The notes under the pieces: generated by a model
What the model was told of the DNA's origin: nothing
The model's input: the letters and a program-made list of their open reading frames with translations, nothing else
Database searches by the model: none
Assembly: GCF_037975245.1 (NCBI RefSeq)
Contig: NC_092579.1
Coordinates: 32,209,666-32,273,665, forward strand
DNA from: Apostichopus japonicus
Lineage: Eukaryota > Echinodermata > Holothuroidea > Aspidochirotida > Stichopodidae
DNA length: 64,000 nucleotides
Reading direction: 5' to 3'
Program-made: the position numbers and the translations under genes
In this document: positions 1-10,338 of the stretch, one piece after another
Numbering within the stretch: position 1 is the first letter of the stretch
Layout of the letters: each line of letters opens with the position of its first letter

Positions 1-115
1 AAAATACGTCACGCTCTCGAGGTACAGAGCAACCAACCGCGCCACGACAGCAGTTGATATAAATCTATGTTCGTTTCTAATACTTAAAGTTCCAGAGACC
101 GTATGAGATCGCGGC

Positions 116-119
116 AAAA
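116..119 (-). terminator. T4 run, candidate Pol III terminator (representative copy)
   Basis: The minus strand reads gcttttgcc, 17 bases beyond the B-box-like element, where a tRNA-type Pol III gene would terminate. In many copies the run is T5 (plus strand cggaaaaagc, for example between 5.7 and 7.8 kb). In six copies it is T6 (plus strand cggaaaaaac, starting at 54968, 55123, 57456, 57611, 61186 and 63987). T4 is a minimal terminator in many animals, and longer runs terminate better. Function is inferred from position only. Confidence 0.3.
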
Positions 120-136
120 GCAAACTGCCCCCACCT

Positions 137-147
137 GGTCTCGAGCC
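137..147 (-). promoter_or_regulatory. B-box-like element (representative copy)
   Basis: The minus strand reads ggctcgagacc. Against GGTTCGANNCC it has one mismatch (C for T at the third position). It starts 52 nt after the A-box start; about 45 nt is usual for an intronless tRNA, and longer spacings are common in tRNA-derived SINEs. The core CTCGAG is palindromic, so part of the match exists on either strand, but only the minus strand has the A box at a sensible distance. Variants with tggcctcgag or tgatctcgag on the plus strand alter the end of the box. Confidence 0.42.
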
Positions 148-187
148 CGCGATCCAAAATACGTCACGCTCTCGAGGTACAGAGCAA

Positions 188-199
188 CCAACCGCGCCA
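188..199 (-). promoter_or_regulatory. A-box-like element (representative copy)
   Basis: The minus strand reads tggcgcggttgg. Against the Pol III type 2 A-box pattern TRGYNNARNNGG it matches every fixed position except the A, which is G here. It also contains the GG expected at tRNA positions 18-19. It is nearly invariant over the array. Exceptions include monomers with accaacagcg (near 20540, 29549, 38092, 39648, 43224, 45243), accgcaccac (near 55203, 57691) and accgcgtcac (near 55358, 55826, 57846, 58314). Confidence 0.42.
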
Positions 200-3100
200 C
201 GACAGCAGTTGATATAAATCTATGTTCGTTTCTAATACTTAAAGTTCCAGAGACCGTACAAGATCGCGGCAAAAGCAAACTGCCCCCACCTGGTCTCGAG
301 CCCGCGATCCAAAATACGTCACGCTCTCGAGGTACAGAGCAACCAACCGCGCCACGACAGCAGTTGATATAAATCTATGTTCGTTTCTAATACTTAAAGT
401 TCCAGAGACCGTACAAGATCGAGGCAAAAGCAAACTGCCCCCACCTGGTCTCGAGCCCGCGATCCAAAATACGTCACGCTCTCGAGGTACAGAGCAACCA
501 ACCGCGCCACGACAGCAGTTGATATAAATCTATGTTCGTTTCTAATACTTAAAGTTCCAGAGACCGTACAAGATCACGGCAAAAGCAAACTGCCCCCACC
601 TGGCCTCGATCCCGCGATCCAAAATACGTCACGCTCTCGAGGTACAGAGCAACCAACCGCGCCACGACAGCAGTTGATATAAATCTATGTTCGTTTCTAA
701 TACTTAAAGTTCCAGAGACCGTACGAGATCGCGGCAAAAGCAAACTGCCCCCACCTGGTCTCGAGCCCGCGATCCAAAATACGTCACGCTCACGAGGTAC
801 GGAGCAACCAACCGCGCCACGACAGCAGTTGATATAAATCTATGTTCGTTTCTAATACTTAAAGTTCCAGAGACCGTACGAGATCGCGGCAAAAGCAAAC
901 TGCCCCCACCTGGCCTCGAGCCCGCGATCCAAAATACGTCACGCTCTCGAGGTACAGAGCAACCAACCGCGCCACGACAGCAGTTGATATAAATCTATGT
1001 TCGTTTCTAATACTTAAAGTTCCAGAGACCGTACAAGATCGCAGCAAAAGCAAACTGCCCCCACCTGGTCTCGAGCCCGCGATCCAAAATACGTCACGCT
1101 CTCGAGGTACAGAGCAACCAACCGCGCCACGACAGCAGTTGATATAAATCTATGTTCGTTTCTAATACTTAAAGTTCCAGAGACCGTATGAGATCGCGGC
1201 AAAAGCAAACTGCCCCCACCTGGTCTCGAGCCCGCGATCCAAAATACGTCACGCTCTCGAGGTACAGAGCAACCAACCGCGCCACGACAGCAGTTGATAT
1301 AAATCTATGTTCGTTTCTAATACTTAAAGTTCCCAAAGACCGTATGAGATCGCGGCAAAAGCAAACTGCCCCCACCTGGTCTCGAGCCCGCGATCCAAAA
1401 TACGTCACGCTCTCGAGGTACAGAGCAACCAACCGCGCCACGACAGCAGTTGATATAAATCTATGTTCGTTTCTAATACTTAAAGTTCCCAGAGACCGTA
1501 TGAGATCGCGGCAAAAGCAAACTGCCCCCACCTGGTCTCGAGCCCGCGATCCAAAATACGTCACGCTCTCGAGGTACAGAGCAACCAACCGCGCCACGAC
1601 AGCAGTTGATATAAATCTATGTTCGTTTCTAATACTTAAAGTTCCAGGGGCCGTATAAGATCGCGGCAAAAGCAAACTGCCCCACCTGGTCTCGAGCCCG
1701 CGATCCAAACTACGTCACGCTCTCGAGGTACAGAGCAACCAACCGCGCCACGACAGCAGTTGATATAAATCTATGTTCGTTTCTAATACTTAAAGTTCCC
1801 AGAGACCGTATAAGATCGCGGCAAAAGCAAACTGCCCCCACCTGGTCTCGAGCCCGCGATCCAAAATACGTCACGCTCTCGAGGTACAGAGCAACCAACC
1901 GCGCCACGACAGCAGTTGATATAAATCTATGTTCGTTTCTAATACTTAAAGTTCCAGAGACCGTATGAGATCGCGGCAAAAGCAAACTGCCCCCACCTGG
2001 TCTCGAGCCCGCGATCCAAAATACATCACGCTCTCGAGGTACAGAGCAACCAACCGCGCCACGACAGCAGTTGATATAAATCTATGTTCGTTTCTAATAC
2101 TTAAAGTTTCCAGAGACCGTATGAGATCGCGGCAAAAGCAAACTGCCCCCACCTGGTCTCGAGCCCGCGATCCAAAATACGTCACGCTCTCGAGGTACAG
2201 AGCAACCAACCGCGCCACGACAGCAGTTGATATAAATCTATGTTCGTTTCTAATACTTAAAGTTCCAGGGGCCGTATAAGATCGCGGCAAAAGCAAACTG
2301 CCCCCACCTGGTCTCGAGCCCGCGATCCAAAATACGTCACGCTCTCGAGGTACAGAGCAACCAACCGCGCCACGACAGCAGTTGATATAAATCTATGTTC
2401 GTTTCTAATACTTGGAGTTCCAGAGACCGTATAAGATCGCGGCAAAAGCAAACTGCCCCCACCTGGTCTCGAGCCCGCGATCCAAAATACGTCACGCTCT
2501 CGAGGTACAGAGCAACCAACCGCGCCACGACAGCAGTTGATATAAATCTATGTTCGTTTCTAATACTTAAAGTTCCAGAGACCGTATAAGATCGCGGCAA
2601 AAGCAAACTGCCCCCACCTGGTCTCGAGCCCGCGATCCAAAATACGTCACGCTCTCGAGGTACAGAGCAACCAACCGCGCCACGACAGCAGTTGATATAA
2701 ATCTATGTTCGTTTCTAATACTTAAAGTTCCCGAGACCGTATAAGATCGCGGCAAAAGCAAACTGCCCCCACCTGGTCTCGAGCCCGCGATCCAAAATAC
2801 GTCACGCTCTCGAGGTACAGAGCAACCAACCGCGCCACGACAGCAGTTGATATAAATCTATGTTCGTTTCTAATACTTAAAGTTCCAGGGGCCGTATGAG
2901 ATCGCGGCAAAAGCAAACTGCCCCCACCTGGTCTCGAGCCCGCGATCCAAAATACGTCACGCTCTCGAGGTACAGAGCAACCAACCGCGCCACGACAGCA
3001 GTTGATATAAATCTATGTTCGTTTCTAATACTTAAAGTTCCAGGGGCCGTATGAGATCGCGGCAAAAGCAAACTGCCCCCACCTGGTCTCGAGCCCGCGA

Positions 3101-5320
3101 TCCAAAATACGTCACGCTCTCGAGGTACAGAGCAACCAACCGCGCCACGACAGCAGTTGATATAAATCTATGTTCGTTTCTAATACTTAAAGTTCCAGAG
3201 ACCGTATGAGATCGCGGCAAAAGCAAACTGCCCCCACCTGGTCTCGAGCCCGCGATCCAAAATACGTCACGCTCTCGAGGTACAGAGCAACCAACCGCGC
3301 CACGACAGCAGTTGATATAAATCTATGTTCGTTTCTAATACTTAAAGTTCCAGGGGCCGTATGAGATCGCGGCAAAAGCATACTGCCCCCACCTGGTCTC
3401 GAGCCCGCGATCCAAAATACGTCACGCTCTCGAGGTACAGAGCAACCAACCGCGCCACGACAGCAGTTGATATAAATCTATGTTCGTTTCTAATACTTAA
3501 AGTTCCAGAGACCGTATGAGATCGCGGCAAAAGCAAACTGCCCCCACCTGGTCTCGAGCCCGCGATCCAAAATACGTCACGCTCTCGAGGTACAGAGCAA
3601 CCAACCGCGCCACGACAGCAGTTGATATCAATCTATGTTCGTTTCTAATACTTAAAGTTCCAGAGACCGTATGAGATCGCGGAAAAAGCTAACTGCCCCC
3701 ACCTGGTCTCGAGCCCGCAATCCAAAATACGTCACGCTCTCGAGGTACAGAGCAACCAACCGCGCCACGACAGCAGTTGATATAAATCTATGTTCGTTTC
3801 TAATACTTAAAGTTCCCAGAGACCGTATAAGAACCCGTCAAAAGCAAACTGCCCCCACCTGGTCTCGAGCCCGCGATCCAAAATACGTCACGCTCTCGAG
3901 GTACAGAGCAACCAACCGCGCCACGACAGCAGTTGATATAAATCTATGTTCGTTTCTAATACTTAAAGTTCCCAGAGACCGTATAAGATCGCGGCAAAAG
4001 CAAACTGCCCCCACCTGGTCTCGAGCCCGCGATCCAAAATACGTCACGCTCTCGAGGTACAGAGCAACCAACCGCGCCACGACAGCAGTTGATATAAATC
4101 TATGTTCGTTTCTAATACTTAAAGTTCCCAGAGACCGTATAAGAACCCGGCAAAAGCAAACTGCCCCCACCTGGTCTCGAGCCCGCGATCCAAAATACGT
4201 CACGCTCTCGAGGTACAGAGCAACCAACCGCGCCACGACAGCAGTTGATATAAATCTATGTTCGTTTCTAATACTTAAAGTTCCAGGGGCCGTATGAGAT
4301 CGCGGCAAAAGCAAACTGCCCCCACCTGGTCTCGAGCCCGCGATCCAAAATACGTCACGCTCTCGAGGTACAGAGCAACCAACCGCGCCACGACAGCAGT
4401 TGATATAAATCTATGTTCGTTTCTAATACTTAAAGTTCCAGAGACCGTATGAGATCGCGGCAAAAGCAAACTGCCCCCACCTGGTCTCGAGCCCGCGATC
4501 CAAAATACGTCACGCTCTCGAGGTACAGAGCAACCAACCGCGCCACGACAGCAGTTGATATAAATCTATGTTCGTTTCTAATACTTAAAGTTCCCAGAGA
4601 CCGTATAAGAACTCGGCAAAAGCAAACTGCCCCCACCTGGTCTCGAGCCCGCGATCCAAAATACGTCACGCTCTCGGGGTACAGAGCAACCAACCGCGCC
4701 ACGACAGCAGTTGATATAAATCTATGTTCGTTTCTAATACTTAAAGTTCCCAGAGACCGTATAAGATCGCGGCAAAAGCAAACTGCCCCCACCTGGTCTC
4801 GAGCCCGCGATCCAAAATACGTCACGCTCTCGAGGTACAGAGCAACCAACCGCGCCACGACAGCAGTTGATATAAATCTATGTTCGTTTCTAATACTTAA
4901 AGTTCCCAGAGACCGTATAAGAACCCGGCAAAAGCAAACTGCCCCCACCTGGTCTCGAGCCCGCGATCCAAAATACGTCACGCTCTCGAGGTACAGAGCA
5001 ACCAACCGCGCCACGACAGCAGTTGATATAAATCTATGTTCGTTTCTAATACTTAAAGTTCCCAGAGACCGTATAAAAACCCGGCAAAAGCAAACTGCCC
5101 CCACCTGGTCTCGAGCCCGCGATCCAAAATACGTCACGCTCTCGAGGTACAGAGCAACCAACCGCGCCACGACAGCAGTTGATATAAATCTATGTTCGTT
5201 TCTAATACTTAAAGTTCCCAGAGACCGTATCAAAACCCGGCAAAAGCAAACTGCCCCCACCTGGTCTCGAGCCCGCGATCCAAAATACGTCACGCTCTCG
5301 AGGTACAGAGCAACCAACCG

Positions 5321-8320
5321 CGCCACGAGAGCAGTTGATATAGAGCTATGTTCATTTCTAATACTTAAAGTTCCCAGAGACCGTATAAGATCGCGGGAAA
5401 AGCAAACTGCCCCCACCTGGTCTCGAGCCCGCGATCCAAAATACGTCACGCTCTCGAGGTACAGAGCAACCAACCGCGCCACGACAGCAGTTGATATAAA
5501 TCTATGTTCGTTTCTAATACTTAAAGTTCCCAGAGACCGTATGAGATCGCGGCAAAAGCAAACTGCCCCCACCTGATCTCGAGCACGCGATCCAAAATAC
5601 GTCACGCTCTCGAGGTACAGAGCAACCAACCGCGCCACGACAGCAGTTGATATAAATCTATGTTCGTTTCTAATACTTAAAGTTCCAGAGAAGTTATGAC
5701 ATCGCGGAAAAAGCAAACTGCCCCCACCTGGTCTCGAGCCCGCGATCCAAAATACGTCACGCTCTCGAGGTACAGAGCAACCAACCGCGCCACGACAGCA
5801 GTTGATATAAATCTATGTTCGTTTCTAATACTTAAAGTTCCCAGAGACCGTATATGATCGCGGCAAAAGCAAACTGCCCCCACCTGGTCTCGAGCCCGCG
5901 ATCCAAAATACGTCACGCTCTCGAGGTACAGAGCAACCAACCGCGCCACGACAGCAGTTGATATAAATCTATGTTCGTTTCTAATACTTAAAGTTCCAGA
6001 GACCGTACCAGATCGCGGCAAAAGCAAACTGCCCCCACCTGGTCTCGAGCCCGCGATCCAAAATACGTCACGCTCTCGAGGTACAGAGCAACCAACCGCG
6101 CCACGACAGCAGTTGATATAAATCTATGTTCGTTTCTAATACTTAAAGTTCTAGAGACGTTATGAGATCGCGGAAAAAGCAAACTGCCCCCACCTGGTCT
6201 CGAGCCCGCGATCCAAAATACGTCACGCTCTCGAGGTACAGAGCAACCAACCGCGCCACGACAGCAGTTGATATAAATCTATGTTCGTTTCTAATACTTA
6301 AAGTTCCAGAGACGTTATGAGATCGCGGAAAAAGCAAACTGCCCCCACCTGGTCTCGAGCCCGCGATCCAAAATACGTCACGCTCTCGAGGTACAGAGCA
6401 ACCAACCGCGCCACGACAGCAGTTGATATAAATCTATGTTCTTTTCTAATACTTAAAGTTCCAGAGACCGTATGAGATCGCGGCAAAAGCAAACTGCCCC
6501 CACCTGGTCTCGAGCCCGCGATCCAAAATACGTCACGCTCTCGAGGTACAGAGCAACCAACCGCGCCACGACAGCAGTTGATATAAATCTATGTTCGTTT
6601 CTAATACTTAAAGTTCCCAGAGACCGTATGAGATCGCGGCAAAAGCAAACTGCCCCCACCTGGTCTCGAGCCCGCGATCCAAAATACGTCACGCTCTCGA
6701 GGTACAGAGCAACCAACCGCGCCACGACAGCAGTTGATATAAATCTATGTTCTTTTCTAATACTTAAAGTTCCAGAGACCGTATGAGATCGCGGAAAAAG
6801 CAAACTGCCCCCACCTGGTCTCGAGCCCGCGATCCAAAATACGTCACGCTCTCGAGGTACAGAGCAACCAACCGCGCCACGACAGCAGTTGATATAAATC
6901 TATGTTCGTTTCTAATACTTAAAGTTCCCGAGACCGTACAAGATCGAGGCAAAAGCAAACTGCCCCCACCTGGTCTCGAGCCCGCGATCCAAAATACGTC
7001 ACGCTCTCGAGGTACAGAGCAACCAACCGCGCCACGACAGCAGTTGATATAAATCTATGTTCGTTTCTAATACTTAAAGTTCCAGAGACCGTATGAGATC
7101 GCGGCAAAAGCAAACTGCCCCCACCTGGTCTCGAGCCCGCGATCCAAAATACGTCACGCTCTCGAGGTACAGAGCAACCAACCGCGCCACGACAGCAGTT
7201 GATATAAATCTATGTTCGTTTCTAATACTTAAAGTTCCAGAGACCGTATGAGATCGCGGCAAAAGCAAACTGCCCCCACCTGGTCTCGAGCCCGCGATCC
7301 AAAATACGTCACGCTCTCGAGGTACAGAGCAACCAACCGCGCCACGACAGCAGTTGATATAAATCTATGTTCGTTTCTAATACTTAAAGTTCCAGAGACC
7401 GTATGAGATCGCGGCAAAAGCAAACTGCCCCCACCTGGTCTCGAGCCCGCGATCCAAAATACGTCACGCTCTCGAGGTACAGAGCAACCAACCGCGCCAC
7501 GACAGCAGTTGATATAAATCTATGTTCGTTTCTAATACTTAAAGTTCCAGAGACCGTATGAGATCGCGGAAAAAGCAAACTGCCCCCACCTGGTCTCGAG
7601 CCCGCGATCCAAAATACGTCACGCTCTCGAGGTACAGAGCAACCAACCGCGCCACGACAGCAGTTGATATAAATCTATGTTCTTTTCTAATACTTAAAGT
7701 TCCAGAGACCGTATGAGATCGCGGAAAAAGCAAACTGCCCCCACCTGGTCTCGAGCCCGCGATCCAAAATACGTCACGCTCTCGAGGTACAGAGCAACCA
7801 ACCGCGCCACGACAGCAGTTGATATAAATCTATGTTCGTTTCTAATACTTAAACTTTTCGAGACCGTATGAGATCGCGGCAAAAGCAAACTGCCCCCACC
7901 TGGTCTCGAGCCCGCGATCCAAAATACGTCACGCTCTCGAGGTACAGAGCAACCAACCGCGCCACGACAGCAGTTGATATAAATCTATGTTCGTTTCTAA
8001 TACTTAAAGTTCCCAGAGACCGTATGAGATCGCGGCAAAAGCAAACTGCCCCCACCTGGTCTCGAGCCCGCGATCCAAAATACGTCACGCTCTCGAGGTA
8101 CAGAGCAACCAACCGCGCCACGACAGCAGTTGATATAAATCTATGTTCGTTTCTAATACTTAAAGTTCCCAGAGACCGTATAAGATCGCGGCAAAAGCAA
8201 ACTGCCCCCACCTGGTCTCGAGCCCGCGATCCAAAATACGTCACGCTCTCGAGGTACAGAGCAACCAACCGCGCCACGACAGCAGTTGATATAAATCTAT
8301 GTTCGTTTCTAATACTTAAA
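5321..8320. repeat. Locally distinct satellite domain (about 19 monomers)
   Basis: These copies carry combinations I do not see elsewhere. Examples are a monomer with gccacgagagc, tatagagctatg and ttcatttct (5325-5360), acctgatctcgagcacgcg near 5573, agagaagttatgacatc near 5687, tatatgatc near 5851, two agacgttatgag monomers near 6155 and 6310, three copies of ttcttttctaat (near 6440, 6752, 7681), and acttttcgagacc near 7852. T5 terminator-like runs (cggaaaaagc) are frequent. No second copy of this domain as a block is present in the window, so it looks like an older, less homogenised island between the block A copies. Confidence 0.75.
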
Positions 8321-10338
8321 GTTTCCAGAGACCGTATAAGATCGCGGCAAAAGCAAACTGCCCCCACCTGGTCTCGAGCCCGCGATCCAAAATACGTCAC
8401 GCTCTCGAGGTACAGAGCAACCAACCGCGCCACGACAGCAGTTGATATAAATCTATGTTCGTTTCTAATACTTAAAGTTCCAGAGACCGTATGAGATCGC
8501 GGCAAAAGCAAACTGCCCCCACCTGGTCTCGAGCCCGCGATCCAAAATACGTCACGCTCTCGAGGTACAGAGCAACCAACCGCGCCACGACAGCAGTTGA
8601 TATAAATCTATGTTCGTTTCTAATACTTAAAGTTCCAGAGACCGTACAAGATCGCGGCAAAAGCAAACTGCCCCCACCTGGTCTCGAGCCCGCGATCCAA
8701 AATACGTCACGCTCTCGAGGTACAGAGCAACCAACCGCGCCACGACAGCAGTTGATATAAATCTATGTTCGTTTCTAATACTTAAAGTTCCAGAGACCGT
8801 ACAAGATCGAGGCAAAAGCAAACTGCCCCCACCTGGTCTCGAGCCCGCGATCCAAAATACGTCACGCTCTCGAGGTACAGAGCAACCAACCGCGCCACGA
8901 CAGCAGTTGATATAAATCTATGTTCGTTTCTAATACTTAAAGTTCCAGAGACCGTACAAGATCACGGCAAAAGCAAACTGCCCCCACCTGGCCTCGAGCC
9001 CGCGATCCAAAATACGTCACGCTCTCGAGGTACAGAGCAACCAACCGCGCCACGACAGCAGTTGATATAAATCTATGTTCGTTTCTAATACTTAAAGTTC
9101 CCAGAGACCGTATGAGATCGCGGCAAAAGCAAACTGCCCCCACCTGGTCTCGAGCCCGCGATCCAAAATACGTCACGCTCTCGAGGTACAGAGCAACCAA
9201 CCGCGCCACGACAGCAGTTGATATAAATCTATGTTCGTTTCTAATACTTAAAGTTTCCAGAGACCGTATAAGATCGCGGCAAAAGCAAACTGCCCCCACC
9301 TGGTCTCGAGCCCGCGATCCAAAATACGTCACGCTCTCGAGGTACAGAGCAACCAACCGCGCCACGACAGCAGTTGATATAAATCTATGTTCGTTTCTAA
9401 TACTTAAAGTTCCAGAGACCGTATGAGATCGCGGCAAAAGCAAACTGCCCCCACCTGGTCTCGAGCCCGCGATCCAAAATACGTCACGCTCTCGAGGTAC
9501 AGAGCAACCAACCGCGCCACGACAGCAGTTGATATAAATCTATGTTCGTTTCTAATACTTAAAGTTCCAGAGACCGTACAAGATCGCGGCAAAAGCAAAC
9601 TGCCCCCACCTGGTCTCGAGCCCGCGATCCAAAATACGTCACGCTCTCGAGGTACAGAGCAACCAACCGCGCCACGACAGCAGTTGATATAAATCTATGT
9701 TCGTTTCTAATACTTAAAGTTCCAGAGACCGTACAAGATCGAGGCAAAAGCAAACTGCCCCCACCTGGTCTCGAGCCCGCGATCCAAAATACGTCACGCT
9801 CTCGAGGTACAGAGCAACCAACCGCGCCACGACAGCAGTTGATATAAATCTATGTTCGTTTCTAATACTTAAAGTTCCAGAGACCGTACAAGATCACGGC
9901 AAAAGCAAACTGCCCCCACCTGGCCTCGATCCCGCGATCCAAAATACGTCACGCTCTCGAGGTACAGAGCAACCAACCGCGCCACGACAGCAGTTGATAT
10001 AAATCTATGTTCGTTTCTAATACTTAAAGTTCCAGAGACCGTACGAGATCGCGGCAAAAGCAAACTGCCCCTTCCTGGTCTCGAGCCCGCGATCCAAAAT
10101 ACGTCACGCTCACGAGGTACGGAGCAACCAACCGCGCCACGACAGCAGTTGATATAAATCTATGTTCGTTTCTAATACTTAAAGTTCCAGAGACCGTACG
10201 AGATCGCGGCAAAAGCAAACTGCCCCCACCTGGCCTCGAGCCCGCGATCCAAAATACGTCACGCTCTCGAGGTACAGAGCAACCAACCGCGCCACGACAG
10301 CAGTTGATATAAATCTATGTTCGTTTCTAATACTTAAA
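8321..10338. repeat. 13-monomer higher-order repeat, copy 1 (2018 bp)
   Basis: This block and 10339-12356 match monomer for monomer at an offset of exactly 2018 bp. Each begins with a monomer reading gtttccagagacc. The order of variants is tataag, tatgag, tacaag, tacaag with gatcgagg, tacaag with gatcacgg and cctcgag, ccc-tatgag; then a second gtttcc tataag, tatgag, tacaag, gatcgagg, gatcacgg with cctcgatccc, tacgag, and tacgag with cctcgag. The unit is therefore itself a 6-mer followed by a related 7-mer; the first four monomers recur at an offset of 932 bp. Both 13-mer copies carry gccccttcctgg (near 10067 and 12085), which the related sequence at the window start lacks. Confidence 0.9.

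Larger units (their letters stand above)
1..155. repeat. Reference monomer used for positions in this annotation
   Basis: This complete 155-bp copy defines the monomer numbering (position 1 is the first a of aaaatacgtc). Positions 16-21 and 140-145 are two CTCGAG hexamers. Positions 33-44 and 137-147 are the minus-strand A-box-like and B-box-like elements. Positions 58-63 read tataaa. Positions 88-136 are the segment where most copies differ. Positions 116-119 are AAAA, a T4 run on the minus strand. A hand count gives 78 G+C (50%), with C 46 and G 32 on this strand, and 13 CpG dinucleotides. Confidence 0.95.
116..206 (-). promoter_or_regulatory. tRNA-like Pol III unit spanning a monomer junction (representative; recurs in every monomer)
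   Basis: Read on the minus strand from 206 down to 127, this 80-nt stretch can be laid onto a tRNA. A 7-nt acceptor-like strand gctgtcg is followed by T8 and the A-box-like tggcgcggttgg. The D-stem gcgc/gctc pairs at 3 of 4 positions. About 31 nt follow with no clear anticodon arm. Then come gcggg, the T-loop-like ctcgaga and ccagg (3 of 5 pairs). The 3' acceptor-like tgggggc pairs with the 5' strand at 6 of 7 positions if G-T wobbles count. An A sits at the discriminator position and a T4 run starts seven bases after it. The anticodon/variable region is about 8 nt longer than in a standard tRNA. I read this as a decayed tRNA or tRNA-derived SINE head that became part of the satellite. Transcription is not shown, and a T4 at 159-156 lies between the boxes. 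Confidence 0.42.
1..5320. repeat. Block A, copy 1 (about 34 monomers)
   Basis: Bases 1-1018 match 9321-10338 (offset 9320) and 11339-12356 (offset 11338). Bases 1019 to about 5320 match 12513 to about 16815 (offset 11494, 74 monomers). Private markers agree in the second pair: aaactacgtc near 1709 and 13203, cttggagttc near 2412 and 13906, aagcatactg near 3377 and 14871, gatatcaatc near 3625 and 15119, and gtatcaaaacccgg near 5228 and 16722. I found no difference in spot checks of 1019-5320. The match ends before the odd monomer at 5325-5355. The left part is rich in gtacaag and gtacgag variants. The right part introduces the aacccgg variants on 156-bp monomers. Confidence 0.88.

Noticed and set aside
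58-63. tataaa as a Pol II TATA box
   Set aside because: It is a short AT-rich word in every monomer with no coding or promoter context. On the minus strand it lies only about 7-12 nt upstream of the tRNA-like 5' end, too close for a TATA element.
1-155. CENP-B box in the monomer
   Set aside because: ttcg occurs at positions 70-73 of the monomer, but the required downstream A and CGGG are absent there, and I found no match to NTTCGNNNNANNCGGGN on either strand.
127-206. A functional tRNA gene
   Set aside because: No anticodon arm can be drawn, the middle region is about 8 nt too long, A14 is missing, the T-stem has only 3 of 5 pairs, and a T4 run interrupts the unit. Only a tRNA-like relic or promoter is supported.
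4430-5716. 428-codon minus-strand open frame (and similar ones, e.g. 19736-20941 minus, 19794-20924 plus) as protein-coding genes
   Set aside because: They are tandem translations of the satellite. Both strands are open over the same bases, boundaries coincide with 155-bp monomers, a single C toggles the frame, and the same peptide recurs as short frames throughout the array.
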